A stretch of DNA of 64,000 nt from Elizabethkingia miricola (GTDB lineage Bacteria; Bacteroidota; Bacteroidia; Flavobacteriales; Weeksellaceae), in contig NZ_LSGQ01000026.1 of the NCBI RefSeq assembly GCF_001675285.1, positions 22,866 through 86,865 of the forward strand. The letters are read 5' to 3'. The notes below the pieces were generated by a model. That model was not told the origin of the DNA. It saw only the letters and a program-made list of their open reading frames with translations, and searched no databases. Below, piece after piece: positions 10,926-19,467 of this stretch; positions within the stretch are counted from its first letter, which is position 1, and every line of letters begins with the position of its first letter. A program made the translations under genes and the position numbers.

Positions 10926-11600
10926 ATGTCTATACAAAAAAACATCTTTCAGACATTTAAAACTAAGAAGCTTCCTTTACTCACGCAATTTCATATTTGG
11001 AAAATTAAAAGACTGAATCCTGATTATTCTTATCATTTGTACGATGATGATGATATCGACAAATTTCTACAGGAAGAATTTCCAGCACGGTATTTTGAAG
11101 CTTATAAACGTTTAACAATCGGAGCTGCGAAGGCAGATTTTTTTCGTTATGCTATTCTCTATAAGAAAGGAGGAGTATATCTTGATGTAGACAGTGGTAT
11201 TTCGAAACCTCTGAAAGCACTTATAAGACCTGATGATACCGCTGTATTAAGCAGAGAACGTCATCCTCAGTTTTTTGTACAATGGGCGTTGATCTATGAA
11301 AAAGGGCATCCTTTTCTGGCAAAAGTATTAGAACATATTGTTGATAATATTGAGAACCACAGATATCCAAATGATATTCATAAAACAACAGGACCTACAG
11401 CTTATACAAAAGGTATCGAAGCAAGTTTAAGAGAGAATCCTGAGATCTCATACAGAGTTTTTGATGGAATAGAATTTCGGGGATATCTAAAATTTAAATA
11501 CAAATTAGGCAAGTTTTTTCTGTATTCAAGCAGAGCGGAACACTGGAAACAAAAGCAGCTTACAATGGATATTATAGATCCGCGAATGGTTAATGTTTAA
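10926..11600 (+). CDS. GT32-type glycosyltransferase (DXD-containing)
   Basis: A 224-residue cytoplasmic sugar transferase of the OCH1/TcdA-like GT32 type. The N-terminus has IQKNIFQTFKTKKLP, which corresponds to the IPKxIHQ-W motif of the family. The nucleotide-sugar part KADFFRYAILYKKGGVYLDVD lies near 72-92 and contains the DxD (LDVDSG) that holds the metal and UDP- or GDP-sugar. GPTAYTKGI near 155 is a further family landmark. Acceptor and sugar are unknown; cell-surface glycan decoration is likely. It is a single gene after a long AT-rich leader. Confidence 0.82.
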   Translation: MSIQKNIFQTFKTKKLPLLTQFHIWKIKRLNPDYSYHLYDDDDIDKFLQEEFPARYFEAYKRLTIGAAKADFFRYAILYKKGGVYLDVDSGISKPLKALIRPDDTAVLSRERHPQFFVQWALIYEKGHPFLAKVLEHIVDNIENHRYPNDIHKTTGPTAYTKGIEASLRENPEISYRVFDGIEFRGYLKFKYKLGKFFLYSSRAEHWKQKQLTMDIIDPRMVNV

Positions 11601-11639
11601 ATATAATATTCAATTAACTTACAAACCGTAGAATAAGAT

Positions 11640-11647
11640 TAGCTTTG
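11640..11647 (+). promoter_or_regulatory. Bacteroidota -7 box for the barnase-like gene
   Basis: TAGCTTTG fits TAnnTTTG exactly and lies 22 bases before the ATG at 11670. I see no convincing -33 TTG. Confidence 0.5.
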
Positions 11648-11669
11648 CGTAAATCATCAAAACAATTTT

Positions 11670-12146
11670 ATGAAAGCAAAGTTTTTATTCATTGCTATTT
11701 TAGCAATTTTCACAATTTTTACGGGATGTAGTAACGATGACAGCAGGGCAGACTCGAATGCATCAACACTAGCATTAAGCGCGGAAGCTAAAGCTCAGAT
11801 TGCAGCGGCTTCAGATATTTACCAGCTTACTAATGAAGATGTTGTGGTAGACTATGTAAAAAAGAACAAAAAATTACCTAACTATTATGTTACCAAAAGC
11901 GCAGCTCAAAAAGCAGGTTGGGTAGCTTCAAAAGGAAATCTGTGTACTGTATTGCCAGGTAAAGCGATTGGGGGAGATGTCTTCGGGAATAGAGAAGGGC
12001 TTTTACCAAAAAAGACAAACAGAACTTATTACGAAGCAGATCTTAATTACAACTGCGGGAACAGAAATGCAGACCGTTTGATTATGAGTAATGATGGACT
12101 TGTATATGTAACAAAAGATCATTATCAGACTTTTACACAGAAGTAA
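11670..12146 (+). CDS. Barnase-like guanyl-specific ribonuclease, exported lipoprotein
   Basis: A 158-residue secreted RNase of the barnase/T1 (N1) family. The signal peptide ends in a lipobox at Cys20 (FTGC), and a linker follows to about residue 48. The remaining 110 residues align with barnase from end to end. The catalytic set is present: Lys76 (barnase K27), Glu122 (E73), Arg132 (R83), Arg136 (R87) and His151 (H102 in DHYQTF). GWVASKGNL (83-91), IGGDVFGNREG (100-110) and READ-like YEAD are all conserved. Two extra Cys (92 and 129) could form a disulfide, which suits export. No barstar gene lies nearby. A lipid anchor would hold the enzyme at the envelope or outer surface, outside the reach of cellular RNA. 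Nutrient scavenging or competitor toxicity are possible roles. Confidence 0.9.
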   Translation: MKAKFLFIAILAIFTIFTGCSNDDSRADSNASTLALSAEAKAQIAAASDIYQLTNEDVVVDYVKKNKKLPNYYVTKSAAQKAGWVASKGNLCTVLPGKAIGGDVFGNREGLLPKKTNRTYYEADLNYNCGNRNADRLIMSNDGLVYVTKDHYQTFTQK

Positions 12147-12165
12147 ATAGAAACTTTAATAAAAC

Positions 12166-12198
12166 AAAAACCTTTACCATTCCGGTGAAGGTTTTTTA
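12166..12198 (+). terminator. Terminator after barnase-like gene
   Basis: The stem AACCTTTACC/GGTGAAGGTT has a 4-base loop (one G-T pair) and ends in T6 (12167-12197). Confidence 0.8.
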
Positions 12199-12253
12199 TT
12201 TCTGTATCAATGCCCGGAAATTTATATAAGCCAAATTATGCTTAGCTTGCAGT

Positions 12254-12520
12254 ATGAAGTTAGTGTCCGGAATTTATATTTTTTACTGTTCGGTAACCGA
12301 AGATGTATTTATAGATGCATCGGTTATTGTCCGGCAAAAAATAAAACATCATATCCGTATGCTGAAAGCAGGAGTACATTCTAATACGGAACTTCAGAAT
12401 TTGTATAATACCTATGGAGCGGCAACTATACATTTTGAAATTGTTGACCGTAGTGAGGAACAGTTTCATGCTGAAAAGCTGAAAGAAATTCAGGAAGAGC
12501 TAAAAGCGAGACGGCTTTAG
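12254..12520 (+). CDS. Small GIY-YIG-like protein, probably catalytically degenerate
   Basis: An 88-residue protein that follows the GIY-YIG nuclease outline. SGIYIFY at residues 5-11 is the GIY strand, FIDAS at 19-23 sits where YIGxS should be, and the helix VRQKIKHHIRML carries the usual basic residues. HSNTELQNLYNTYG at 42-55 matches the HNxxLQxAYNKYG stretch of the family. The YIG Tyr and Gly are replaced (FID), and the usual catalytic Arg and Glu are not clear, so activity is doubtful. It is not similar to barstar and should not be read as immunity to the upstream RNase. It is flanked on both sides by terminators and so is expressed alone. Confidence 0.6.
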   Translation: MKLVSGIYIFYCSVTEDVFIDASVIVRQKIKHHIRMLKAGVHSNTELQNLYNTYGAATIHFEIVDRSEEQFHAEKLKEIQEELKARRL

Positions 12521-12556
12521 ACTTACTAAAACTAAATTTCTGTATGTAGTGTAATG

Positions 12557-12600
12557 AAAAACATCTTTACCCTGAATTCAGAATAAAGATGTTTTTTATT
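12557..12600 (+). terminator. Bidirectional terminator
   Basis: The arms AAAACATCTTTA and TAAAGATGTTTT (12557-12569 and 12584-12595) are followed by a T run, and the complement has T5 too. It lies between convergent genes. Confidence 0.8.
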
Positions 12601-12622
12601 TATAAGCGTATGATATATTGAC

Positions 12623-13249
12623 TTAAAACTGATAACCCAAACCAAGAAGAAGCATGCTAGGTCTGTTATCATAGTTTATAGCTTTACCGCTTGTTTTATT
12701 GATGAATTTACGTTCATCTCTGGAAAATGAACCTTCATATCGGGCGTTTACAATGATTTTAGAGATTTTTACATTAGCCCCGAATTGGTATCCTACGGAT
12801 AATTTTCCGGATCCGTCTACCTCAAAATTTCCGGACTCTTTATTGTTTGACAGGTTAGTAGATAATACAGGCCCTGCGAAAATACTTACAGGTCCAATAA
12901 TGTCAATGCCTGCCAGAATCGGAATATCGATCCTCTGGCTCTTTGCTGAAATTTCAAAAACGTCACGGTTATCATAATCTACGTAAGTGACTTTACTTTT
13001 GAAATTTGTATAGTAAATCTCTGGCATTAAGAATATTGGAGTAGCAGGCAGCTTGAATCTTGTAGAAAGTCCAATATTAAAACCGGCTACATCTTTTGGA
13101 TTGGTAAAGGCATTTTTTGCTGTAGTACCGATGGCGTTCCAATTGGAAGATGAGGTGTTGAATAAGGCATTAACTCTTACTCCAATGCTTACCTGAGCCT
13201 GGGCTGCCATTCCTAAACATATCATTAACGGGATAAAAATTTTTCTCAT
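12623..13249 (-). CDS. Outer-membrane beta-barrel protein (PorT-like)
   Basis: A 208-residue exported protein. The signal peptide MRKIFIPLMICLGMAAQAQ is followed directly by VSIGVRVN, and the rest is a series of alternating strands ending in Phe (GLGYQF), the usual barrel C-terminus. Segments such as GFNIGLSTRFKL, IDIPILAGIDIIGPVSIFAGP and LSVGYQFGANVKISKI match the small PorT/OMP_b-brl_2 barrels common in Bacteroidota. No specific function can be given. It is a single gene, convergent with the GIY-YIG gene and sharing its terminator. Confidence 0.78.
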   Translation of the reverse strand: MRKIFIPLMICLGMAAQAQVSIGVRVNALFNTSSSNWNAIGTTAKNAFTNPKDVAGFNIGLSTRFKLPATPIFLMPEIYYTNFKSKVTYVDYDNRDVFEISAKSQRIDIPILAGIDIIGPVSIFAGPVLSTNLSNNKESGNFEVDGSGKLSVGYQFGANVKISKIIVNARYEGSFSRDERKFINKTSGKAINYDNRPSMLLLGLGYQF

Positions 13250-13618
13250 AACTATAACTGATTTATTACTTTAAATGCGAGAATTTATTTCCAACTGCAG
13301 AAAATCTGTTGATTGTGCTGCTAAAAGCTAAATCTGTTTTTCAGATTGTAAATTTTAAGATAAAATTTTCGGATGATTCTGAATTGGAAATCAGTGCGTA
13401 AGCATACAAATATTGTTCCTAAATGGCCTGAAATAGCCTGTTTGTAATAAAAATTAATAATAGTTATAAATTACAGAGGTGTGAACTTTATATTTTTTGG
13501 ATACTAAAAAATAATATTATGCAGTACTTCTGTGTCTCAATGAAATGCAAAAAGTGTGACCGGAATTTCATGAAGATTATATTTTACTTTGTATATCACA
13601 ATACATATCGCAAATAGT
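13250..13618. other. Intergenic region
   Basis: About 370 bases between divergent genes. I see no frame or stable hairpin. A loose -7-like box (TTACTTTG, about 13584-13591) lies 28 bases before the acetyltransferase start. Confidence 0.4.
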
Positions 13619-14053
13619 ATGGATACAGTTATGGATTATAAAGTAGAATCAGGATACGAGAATATGGATATTAATGCTGTTCATGATTTTTTGAGTAATA
13701 AGAGTTACTGGGCAAGTGGTATTTCTTTGGAAGCTGTAAAAAAATCTTTAAAATATTCTTATTGTTCAGGTGTTTTTTATGGTAGTGTTCAGGTTGGTTT
13801 TGGAAGGCTCATTACTGATTATACTACTTTCGCTTATTTAGCGGATGTTTATATACTGGAAAATCATAGAGGTAAAGGACTTTCCAAAAGGCTTATGGAA
13901 CACATGATGAATTTAGAATGGACCGATAATTTAAGAAGAATTTTATTGGCAACTTTGGATGCGCATGATTTGTATCGGCAATTTGGATTTAATCCCCCTG
14001 TAAAACCTGAATCATTTATGGAAATTAACAGACCGGGAATATACAAGGGGTAA
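13619..14053 (+). CDS. GNAT-family N-acetyltransferase
   Basis: A 144-residue GNAT fold. The acetyl-CoA pyrophosphate-binding motif is ENHRGKGLSKRLMEHMM (near 80-96), matching Q/RxxGxG/A. The preceding strand TTFAYLADVYIL and the following RRILLATLDAHDLYRQFGF complete the fold. The C-terminus FMEINRPG is typical of a small subgroup that ends in ERxxPGIY. The substrate is unknown. I start at ATG 13619; 13631 (MDYKV) also fits, and ten extra residues upstream would use an ATG without family support. Confidence 0.82.
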   Translation: MDTVMDYKVESGYENMDINAVHDFLSNKSYWASGISLEAVKKSLKYSYCSGVFYGSVQVGFGRLITDYTTFAYLADVYILENHRGKGLSKRLMEHMMNLEWTDNLRRILLATLDAHDLYRQFGFNPPVKPESFMEINRPGIYKG

Positions 14054-14089
14054 ATCTTTTTGTGAAAGACTGGTGTTTATATGCTGTGA

Positions 14090-14108
14090 ATTACTCTTTT
14101 AGAGTAAT
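14090..14108. terminator. Weak hairpin between convergent genes
   Basis: An 8-bp perfect stem ATTACTCT/AGAGTAAT has a TTT loop and no clear T tail. Confidence 0.35.
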
Positions 14109-14129
14109 GCTTTGCAATATTTTTCATAA

Positions 14130-15041
14130 TTAAAACAAGATTTTCCATAATGGTTTTCTTTTAAAAAGGTGTCTGGATTCCTGTAGGTATTCGTCCATGA
14201 TACGTGGTTTTCTTAAAATTAAGTTTGTAACAGTATCGCTCTCAGGTTCCGGAACCTTAATCGCTAAGTCATCGAGTTCTACGATATGTGAGGCCAGCCA
14301 TTCCGGTAGCTTTGCTTTCTTTGTTAGCTGACTAAACAGCTCATCTTGTGTAATATCTACATATTCTATTTTGTGGCCGGTTACATAAGAAAGCTTTTCT
14401 GCCATTTCTATATTTGTAATGGCTTGCGGGCCTGCCAAAATAACTGAATGTTGTTTTACCTCTTCTGTTGTTAGTAAATAATTGACTGCTGCTGCAGCTA
14501 CATCACGGCAGTCAATGTAATTTCTTTTGGCATTACCTAAAGCCCCGTAAATCTTACCAAAATACTGAATAGTAAACGTGTTTCGCTCCCAATTCTGCAT
14601 AAATGAATGAGGCCTCAGGCAGCAGAATTCATCTGTGTTTTTTATAAGATAATTATCTATTGTATTGTGCCACTGACTGACTTTTACAACGGCTGATGGC
14701 TGAATTACAGGAGCGGAAAGTTTAACAATTCTTTTTACACCGCTTTGTCTGGCAGCATTGATTATATTAATTTCATGTTCAATCTGATCCGGAGACGTAG
14801 CCGTGAGCAGAAACAGAGCATCGGCCCCGGAACATGCTTCTTTCAGTTGTTTTATAGAATTAAGACTGGCACTTACGTAGGTTATATTTGATGATGAGAT
14901 TATAGGTACAGGATAAGGGCGCTCAGGATTCCTAAGAACTCCCCGTACAATACAGTCGTGGTGTTTCAGTTGCTGCATTACTTCTCTTCCGACGGTTCCT
15001 GTACAGCCAAAAACAACGATAACCGGTTTAATTTTTTTCAT
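14130..15041 (-). CDS. NmrA-like NAD(P)-binding oxidoreductase
   Basis: A 303-residue atypical short-chain dehydrogenase of the NmrA/HSCARG group. The N-terminal Rossmann motif is VVFGCTGTVGREVMQQL at 9-25, followed by RGVLRNPERP (33-42), which would bind the NADP phosphate. ADALFLLTATSPD lies near 71-83 and RIVKLSAP near 104-111. No Tyr-x-x-x-Lys catalytic pair is evident, so it may be a redox sensor or an NmrA-type quinone reductase. It is the last gene of a three-gene minus-strand set and overlaps the membrane-protein gene by 14 bases. Confidence 0.78.
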   Translation of the reverse strand: MKKIKPVIVVFGCTGTVGREVMQQLKHHDCIVRGVLRNPERPYPVPIISSSNITYVSASLNSIKQLKEACSGADALFLLTATSPDQIEHEINIINAARQSGVKRIVKLSAPVIQPSAVVKVSQWHNTIDNYLIKNTDEFCCLRPHSFMQNWERNTFTIQYFGKIYGALGNAKRNYIDCRDVAAAAVNYLLTTEEVKQHSVILAGPQAITNIEMAEKLSYVTGHKIEYVDITQDELFSQLTKKAKLPEWLASHIVELDDLAIKVPEPESDTVTNLILRKPRIMDEYLQESRHLFKRKPLWKILF

Positions 15042-15435
15042 ATCTATAGTCTTTTATTTGTTGGCGAACTGTTATGATCAATGCGCCCAGAAAAGCTGAA
15101 AAAGTGATATTGAATCGCTCTGACGGGAAATTGGTTACAAAGGTGAAAACTAACCCCAAGGCCATCATTAATAGTATAATTAATAAAGATCTTATCGATT
15201 TATTTCGTACTAAAATTCGCTTCATACTTAGCTGCCAAAGTATAATGAAGCTTAATATTGTTGATATCAAAGATGATAAACCTATCGTGCTGTAGCTTGC
15301 TGCCATCAGTTCTGTTTTCTGAAGGAAGTAGCCCGATAGAAAAGACATCAGGGCCGGAAATATATAAGAAGGCAGTGCTGCAGCAATCATAGATTGCAGA
15401 CTGAAATCTGATGAGACATTGTTTTTCTCTTTCAT
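15028..15435 (-). CDS. Small integral membrane protein, function unknown
   Basis: A 135-residue protein with four predicted membrane helices (near 14-34, 42-63, 80-98 and 106-122) and a short charged C-terminal tail. It has no motif I recognise. I use ATG 15435; an upstream ATG at 15471 would overlap the preceding gene by 17 bases. It lies between a DUF6268 barrel gene and an NmrA-like gene in one transcription unit. Confidence 0.65.
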   Translation of the reverse strand: MKEKNNVSSDFSLQSMIAAALPSYIFPALMSFLSGYFLQKTELMAASYSTIGLSSLISTILSFIILWQLSMKRILVRNKSIRSLLIILLMMALGLVFTFVTNFPSERFNITFSAFLGALIITVRQQIKDYRYEKN

Positions 15436-15454
15436 TATGTAATTATTCAACTGA

Positions 15455-16441
15455 TTATTTATTTTTGCCAATACGATAGGTGAGGGTTACCTTTCCGTAA
15501 GCCATGTTGGAAACAGAGAAATTGTTTACTGTTTTCTGGTTTTTATCAAACAGCTCATAGCTGTTAAAGAGTCCTGCACCTCCCTGTACCTGTAACCATA
15601 TTCCGCCTGCGATACGCTGATTCACCTGCAAGCCCCCATGGATCGTAGAAAACTGGGCATAATCGGCTTCCTTACCATTGTAGCCACGATAGCTTTTTAG
15701 TTTAAACCTTGTCCAGTCTATTGAACCGGCGAGACCTATCTGAGTATTCGGACTTACATTATAGAGTACATTTAGCCTTGGCCAGTAAAACTGAGCAAGC
15801 CACTTATTATTTGTACTTCTATAGTCAATTGATATTCCAGGAGTAATTAATGTTTCACCAAAAGAATGGAGAGCATGTACGCCAATGCCGATTTCGAAAT
15901 TTGATTCGGGACCAAATTTCTTTGAAACACCGAGAATTCCGTCGAGAACCAGATTGTCGAAAGATACGGACTTTTCTCCTGCAAGTGCAGGCATAGCAAT
16001 TGCCAGAACGGACCATTTTTCTGAAATAGGATGCCGGATAATTATTGTTGGTTTTATTTCCTGAATTCTTTTCAGGCGGTTAGGATCCTCTATGCTATTG
16101 TTGTCATAATTAAAATCCATCTGCCGGTAATTCAGATTACCCAAAATGCTTGTCTTTCCTATTCTAACGGGAGGAATCGGTATCCATGCGTCATAGGTGT
16201 TCAGTCGGAATTTATTCTCCTTATCCGGACTTTCGGTTGGTAAGTCTTTAAATGTTGCTTTAGTATGACTGGTGACAGATATGCCACCTATATCCTGAAT
16301 AAGCTGGGCATGGATTTTACCTGAAAAGAAGACTGAAAATAAAGCCGCTAAATAGAGTTGTGACGACTTGGATAGTACTTTGCGTATGCCATAAAAAAGA
16401 GATTTATGACTTTCATTTTTGAAAATTATTAATGTTTTCAT
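15455..16441 (-). CDS. DUF6268 family outer-membrane beta-barrel protein
   Basis: A 328-residue exported protein. A basic N-terminal stretch precedes a hydrophobic segment ending GKIHAQ near residues 42-47, so the signal peptide is long or the true start is internal. The remainder is rich in alternating strands: TSILGNLNYRQMDFNY, WSVLAIAMPALAGE, FEIGIGVHALHSFGETLITPGI and GKVTLTYRIGK at the end. This resembles the DUF6268 family of Bacteroidota outer-membrane proteins. No substrate is known. It is first in a unit with the membrane protein and NmrA-like gene, and an AraC regulator lies directly upstream on the same strand. Confidence 0.72.
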   Translation of the reverse strand: MKTLIIFKNESHKSLFYGIRKVLSKSSQLYLAALFSVFFSGKIHAQLIQDIGGISVTSHTKATFKDLPTESPDKENKFRLNTYDAWIPIPPVRIGKTSILGNLNYRQMDFNYDNNSIEDPNRLKRIQEIKPTIIIRHPISEKWSVLAIAMPALAGEKSVSFDNLVLDGILGVSKKFGPESNFEIGIGVHALHSFGETLITPGISIDYRSTNNKWLAQFYWPRLNVLYNVSPNTQIGLAGSIDWTRFKLKSYRGYNGKEADYAQFSTIHGGLQVNQRIAGGIWLQVQGGAGLFNSYELFDKNQKTVNNFSVSNMAYGKVTLTYRIGKNK

Positions 16442-16507
16442 TTTCTTTGTATTTAACGGTACAAAGATGATCTGAAAACAAAGGCGGCTTTAAAACTAAA
16501 TCACGTT

Positions 16508-17398
16508 TTACTCGGACAAATCTTGCATAAAGTTTGTCCGGTATTCAGATGGAGTTACTCCGGTTATCTTTTTAAAGAGACGCCCAAAGTAGCTTGGGTC
16601 ACCATAATTAAGTTCAAAAGCAATTTCTGAAATACTTTTAGTAAGATCCTGTAAGAGCAATTGGCTTTGCAGGATATTTACTTTATTGATCCATTCTTTT
16701 GGTCCCTCACCAATAGTTTCCTTTATACACCTGTGAAGGTAGTTTTCAGAAACAGATAATGCATCGGCATAAAAAAGAACTGATTTATGTTCCAGATAAT
16801 TTTTATAAACCAGTTCTTTAAAATTGAAAGTGATTTCGGCACTTCGGTTCATGTTTTTATTGAGCTCCTTAGCGGATGTAAAGATTTTCTGAAGACCCGC
16901 CTGAAAAAGAGAATAGCAAATACCGAGGTTTGGATCTGGTTGATAAATTTCGGTAGTTAATAATTCGAATAAAGAGTTGAGCCATATACTGCTTTCCTTC
17001 GGCAGGTGAATAACCACATTCGCAGAGAAAAGCTTAATCAATTCCTGTTTGGACAAGAGTTGGTTTAGTGTCTGATCTTCGAATAAGATCATGTGGCCGG
17101 CAGCATCAGGACTTACCTCTACCAGAGAAGTCACGTTGCCCTGCCGTACAAATAAGATTTCATCCTCTTTTATGGGAACAAGATTAGCGTCCACCTGCTG
17201 TTTTGCATTTCCTTTGGTAATATGCACGATGAAATTGAATTCGGGTCTGTGCAGTGGCGTGGGAACTTTAATGAAACCTGATGTTTTGGCTATATCATGT
17301 ACCTGAATAGGAGTTTTTAAAATTGCAAAGTCAGAGGATATCTCAGGCATATACTGCCCTCTGAAATCTGTAGGAGTTATTCTCTTTATTTTAGCCAT
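16508..17398 (-). CDS. AraC-family transcriptional regulator
   Basis: A 296-residue regulator with an N-terminal cupin-like sensing half (residues about 25-130; LHRPEFNFIVHITKGNAKQQ and EDEILFVRQGN) and a C-terminal double helix-turn-helix near 200-296. The second helix signature ISEIAFELNYGDPSYFGRLF and the ending KKITGVTPSEYR are diagnostic. It lies 66 bases upstream of the DUF6268 unit on the same strand, so it could control that unit. Confidence 0.88.
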   Translation of the reverse strand: MAKIKRITPTDFRGQYMPEISSDFAILKTPIQVHDIAKTSGFIKVPTPLHRPEFNFIVHITKGNAKQQVDANLVPIKEDEILFVRQGNVTSLVEVSPDAAGHMILFEDQTLNQLLSKQELIKLFSANVVIHLPKESSIWLNSLFELLTTEIYQPDPNLGICYSLFQAGLQKIFTSAKELNKNMNRSAEITFNFKELVYKNYLEHKSVLFYADALSVSENYLHRCIKETIGEGPKEWINKVNILQSQLLLQDLTKSISEIAFELNYGDPSYFGRLFKKITGVTPSEYRTNFMQDLSE

Positions 17399-17473
17399 AG
17401 CACAAAGTTAACAGAATACTATGGATGCTTTGTGAAAAAGTTTTTGTTAAGATTTTTTATTAAATTTCGTATG

Positions 17474-18529
17474 TTATTGATTCTTTTTAAAAAGCCCCGC
17501 CATTAAGTTTGAACCAATAGAGCCCTCTGCTAATTGCAGATAATTGCGCTTACTTTGGTCTTTTTCAATTTTTATAGTTCCTGTAGTTTGTACGTTTTTC
17601 ATTTCCAGAAAATCTGTTGCAGTTGCATCACTGTCACTTAATGGACCACTTCCATATCCTGCCAGTTTGTTATAGTCAGTAAAAATACAGTCTGTAGCTT
17701 TATATTGGTTTTTACTTCCTTTTTCTCTTACCCATACTGTACTGGTGCTTGCGATGATGTTGTGATGAAAATCGAACTGATCTCCATTGGTGGCCTGTGT
17801 CGTCCAGACGCCACAGAAATAACCACCATATACCAATGAATAACGCATAGCACTCCGGCTACCGGTTCCGCCATTATTTTTCCAGAAAACAACAGGGATT
17901 TTACAGTTAAAGAAGACGCAATGATCGATTACCAGTCCATAACCATTGGCTATAACTCCTACATGCAGTGGCAATACATCGATATTTCCGGCAAACAGGC
18001 ATTGTGTTATGAGCAGATCGTCCAGGTTTTTTCCTTCCCGCCAGACAGGATAAGAACGACGCAGGTTTGCACCATCTATATAAGAGTAATCCGGACTGCC
18101 GGTAAAGCGTAAGCCTTCAATGGTAACATGGCTTACCTCTGGCTGTATGCCTTTCGCTTCTTCTCCACCCACACCCGGTTCAAGTAGAATAGCAGTTACT
18201 ACGACCGGCATTTTTTGAGGAGTCCAATCGGTATCGTCAGGCATAATATCTGCACGAATAGTAAGGCGGTTTTTCAGGGTATACTTGTCATTGTTGAATA
18301 CAATAGTTTGAGTTAATAAGTGTATCCCTTCTGAAAGAAAGATTGTAGTTGCTTCCGGTTTTTTGTTTGAGTTTACACGTTTTGCTGCCTCCATAATGGT
18401 TTTTAAAGGCTGTTCCTTTGTTCCAGAATTAATGTCATTACCAGTCTTGGGATTAACATATAATTGTTCTGCCTGTACCAAGAGTATGCTCATTACAAAC
18501 AATAGAAAACTAAATGCATATTTTTTCAT
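17474..18529 (-). CDS. Secreted right-handed beta-helix protein
   Basis: A 351-residue exported protein starting at the ATG at 18529 (MKKYAFSFLLFVMSILLVQA is the signal peptide). The upstream in-frame extension does not look like a signal sequence. The mature protein opens with LYVNPKTGNDINSGTKEQPLK, the usual start of DUF1565/pectate-lyase-like helices, followed by TIMEAAKRV and many short strands (VTIEGLRFTG, LLITQCLFAG, LVIDHCVFFNC, FDFHHNIIAS). No catalytic residues can be assigned. It resembles polysaccharide-binding or lyase-like helices. A divergent-type control region with tandem repeats lies just upstream. Confidence 0.72.
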   Translation of the reverse strand: MKKYAFSFLLFVMSILLVQAEQLYVNPKTGNDINSGTKEQPLKTIMEAAKRVNSNKKPEATTIFLSEGIHLLTQTIVFNNDKYTLKNRLTIRADIMPDDTDWTPQKMPVVVTAILLEPGVGGEEAKGIQPEVSHVTIEGLRFTGSPDYSYIDGANLRRSYPVWREGKNLDDLLITQCLFAGNIDVLPLHVGVIANGYGLVIDHCVFFNCKIPVVFWKNNGGTGSRSAMRYSLVYGGYFCGVWTTQATNGDQFDFHHNIIASTSTVWVREKGSKNQYKATDCIFTDYNKLAGYGSGPLSDSDATATDFLEMKNVQTTGTIKIEKDQSKRNYLQLAEGSIGSNLMAGLFKKNQ

Positions 18530-18569
18530 ATTCCTTTTTTTTGTAAAATTAGGAACAGTCTTAGTTTGG

Positions 18570-18602
18570 AAAAAGGTCATTTTACCTTTAAAAAGGTCAT
18601 TT
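18570..18602 (-). promoter_or_regulatory. Tandem 13-bp direct repeat, putative AraC operator
   Basis: AAAAAGGTCATTT occurs at 18570-18582 and again at 18590-18602, a 20-base period (two helix turns). It lies 40-75 bases upstream of the beta-helix gene and touches the stop codon of the AraC gene. Confidence 0.5.
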
Positions 18603-19467
18603 ATATTTTCTTTCGGTATTGTTGTGGGGTAATACCTGTGAATTTTTTGAAAAAACGATTAAAGTTAGATGGATCTGAAAATCCAAATTCATAGGCAATT
18701 TCTTTTGCAGATTTGTTTTGATAAAGCTGTTTCTTTATTTCTGACATCAGCTTGTAATGGATCATTTGCTGGGCTGATAATCCGCTAAACTGTCTGCAGA
18801 TTTTATTCAGAAATCCTGTGCTTATATTGAGGGCTTTTGAATAAGCATCAACACTTCGGTCATCTACAAATTTCTTCTCCAGTAAAGACCGGAATCTGTA
18901 AAAATCTGAATGAATATAGGTGTCCCTCTGAACATTATGAATACAGGCGTAATATCGATTGAGAATTACAAGTAGCTGATATAAAAGTGATCTGATCAAA
19001 TGATTGCTGTCATTCTGAAGCAGGCCAAATTCCTGCTCTATTCCATGTACCAGTTCCAGACATTTTTCAAATGATTCTTCTGATATCCGGATTGCAGTGG
19101 GATGTGAATATTGATGAAAGTATTGAAACCGGTACAGAAATAATTCGTCTGAGAAAAAGAGATGAAGAAAGTCTTTGTCAAAGAATAGAGTATAGCCCTT
19201 AACTTTTTCTTCAATTTCCCAGCAGCGTACCTGTCCGGGGCTTGTAAAGATAATAGTTTGCGGAGCGATCAATATTTTATTTTCATCCAATGTGAAAGTT
19301 CCGCTTCCTTCTTCGATAAAAATTACTTCGTAAAAACTAAGTTGGTGTAGCGTATTATCTAAAACATAATTATTCAAGGTCTCAATACGTCCGATATCTA
19401 ACAGTAACTCCAGGCCATACTTGCATGGGAGAAAATGATAAGTTTTAATTTTTGTCATCGAAGCCAT
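18601..19467 (-). CDS. AraC-family transcriptional regulator
   Basis: A 288-residue regulator with an N-terminal cupin-like half (SFYEVIFIEEGSGTFTLDENK near 44-64) and a C-terminal AraC domain near 185-288. Diagnostic parts are SAKEIAYEFGFSDPSNFNRFF near 253-273 and KKFTGITPQQYRKK at the end. A start at ATG 19458 (MTKIKTYH) is also possible. The beta-helix gene follows after 71 bases on the same strand, with a tandem repeat in the gap that may be this protein's operator. Confidence 0.87.
   Translation of the reverse strand: MASMTKIKTYHFLPCKYGLELLLDIGRIETLNNYVLDNTLHQLSFYEVIFIEEGSGTFTLDENKILIAPQTIIFTSPGQVRCWEIEEKVKGYTLFFDKDFLHLFFSDELFLYRFQYFHQYSHPTAIRISEESFEKCLELVHGIEQEFGLLQNDSNHLIRSLLYQLLVILNRYYACIHNVQRDTYIHSDFYRFRSLLEKKFVDDRSVDAYSKALNISTGFLNKICRQFSGLSAQQMIHYKLMSEIKKQLYQNKSAKEIAYEFGFSDPSNFNRFFKKFTGITPQQYRKKI

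Noticed and set aside
12254..12520. Possible barstar immunity gene after barnase
   Set aside because: The sequence follows the GIY-YIG outline and has none of the barstar helices or its acidic binding face; terminators also separate the genes.
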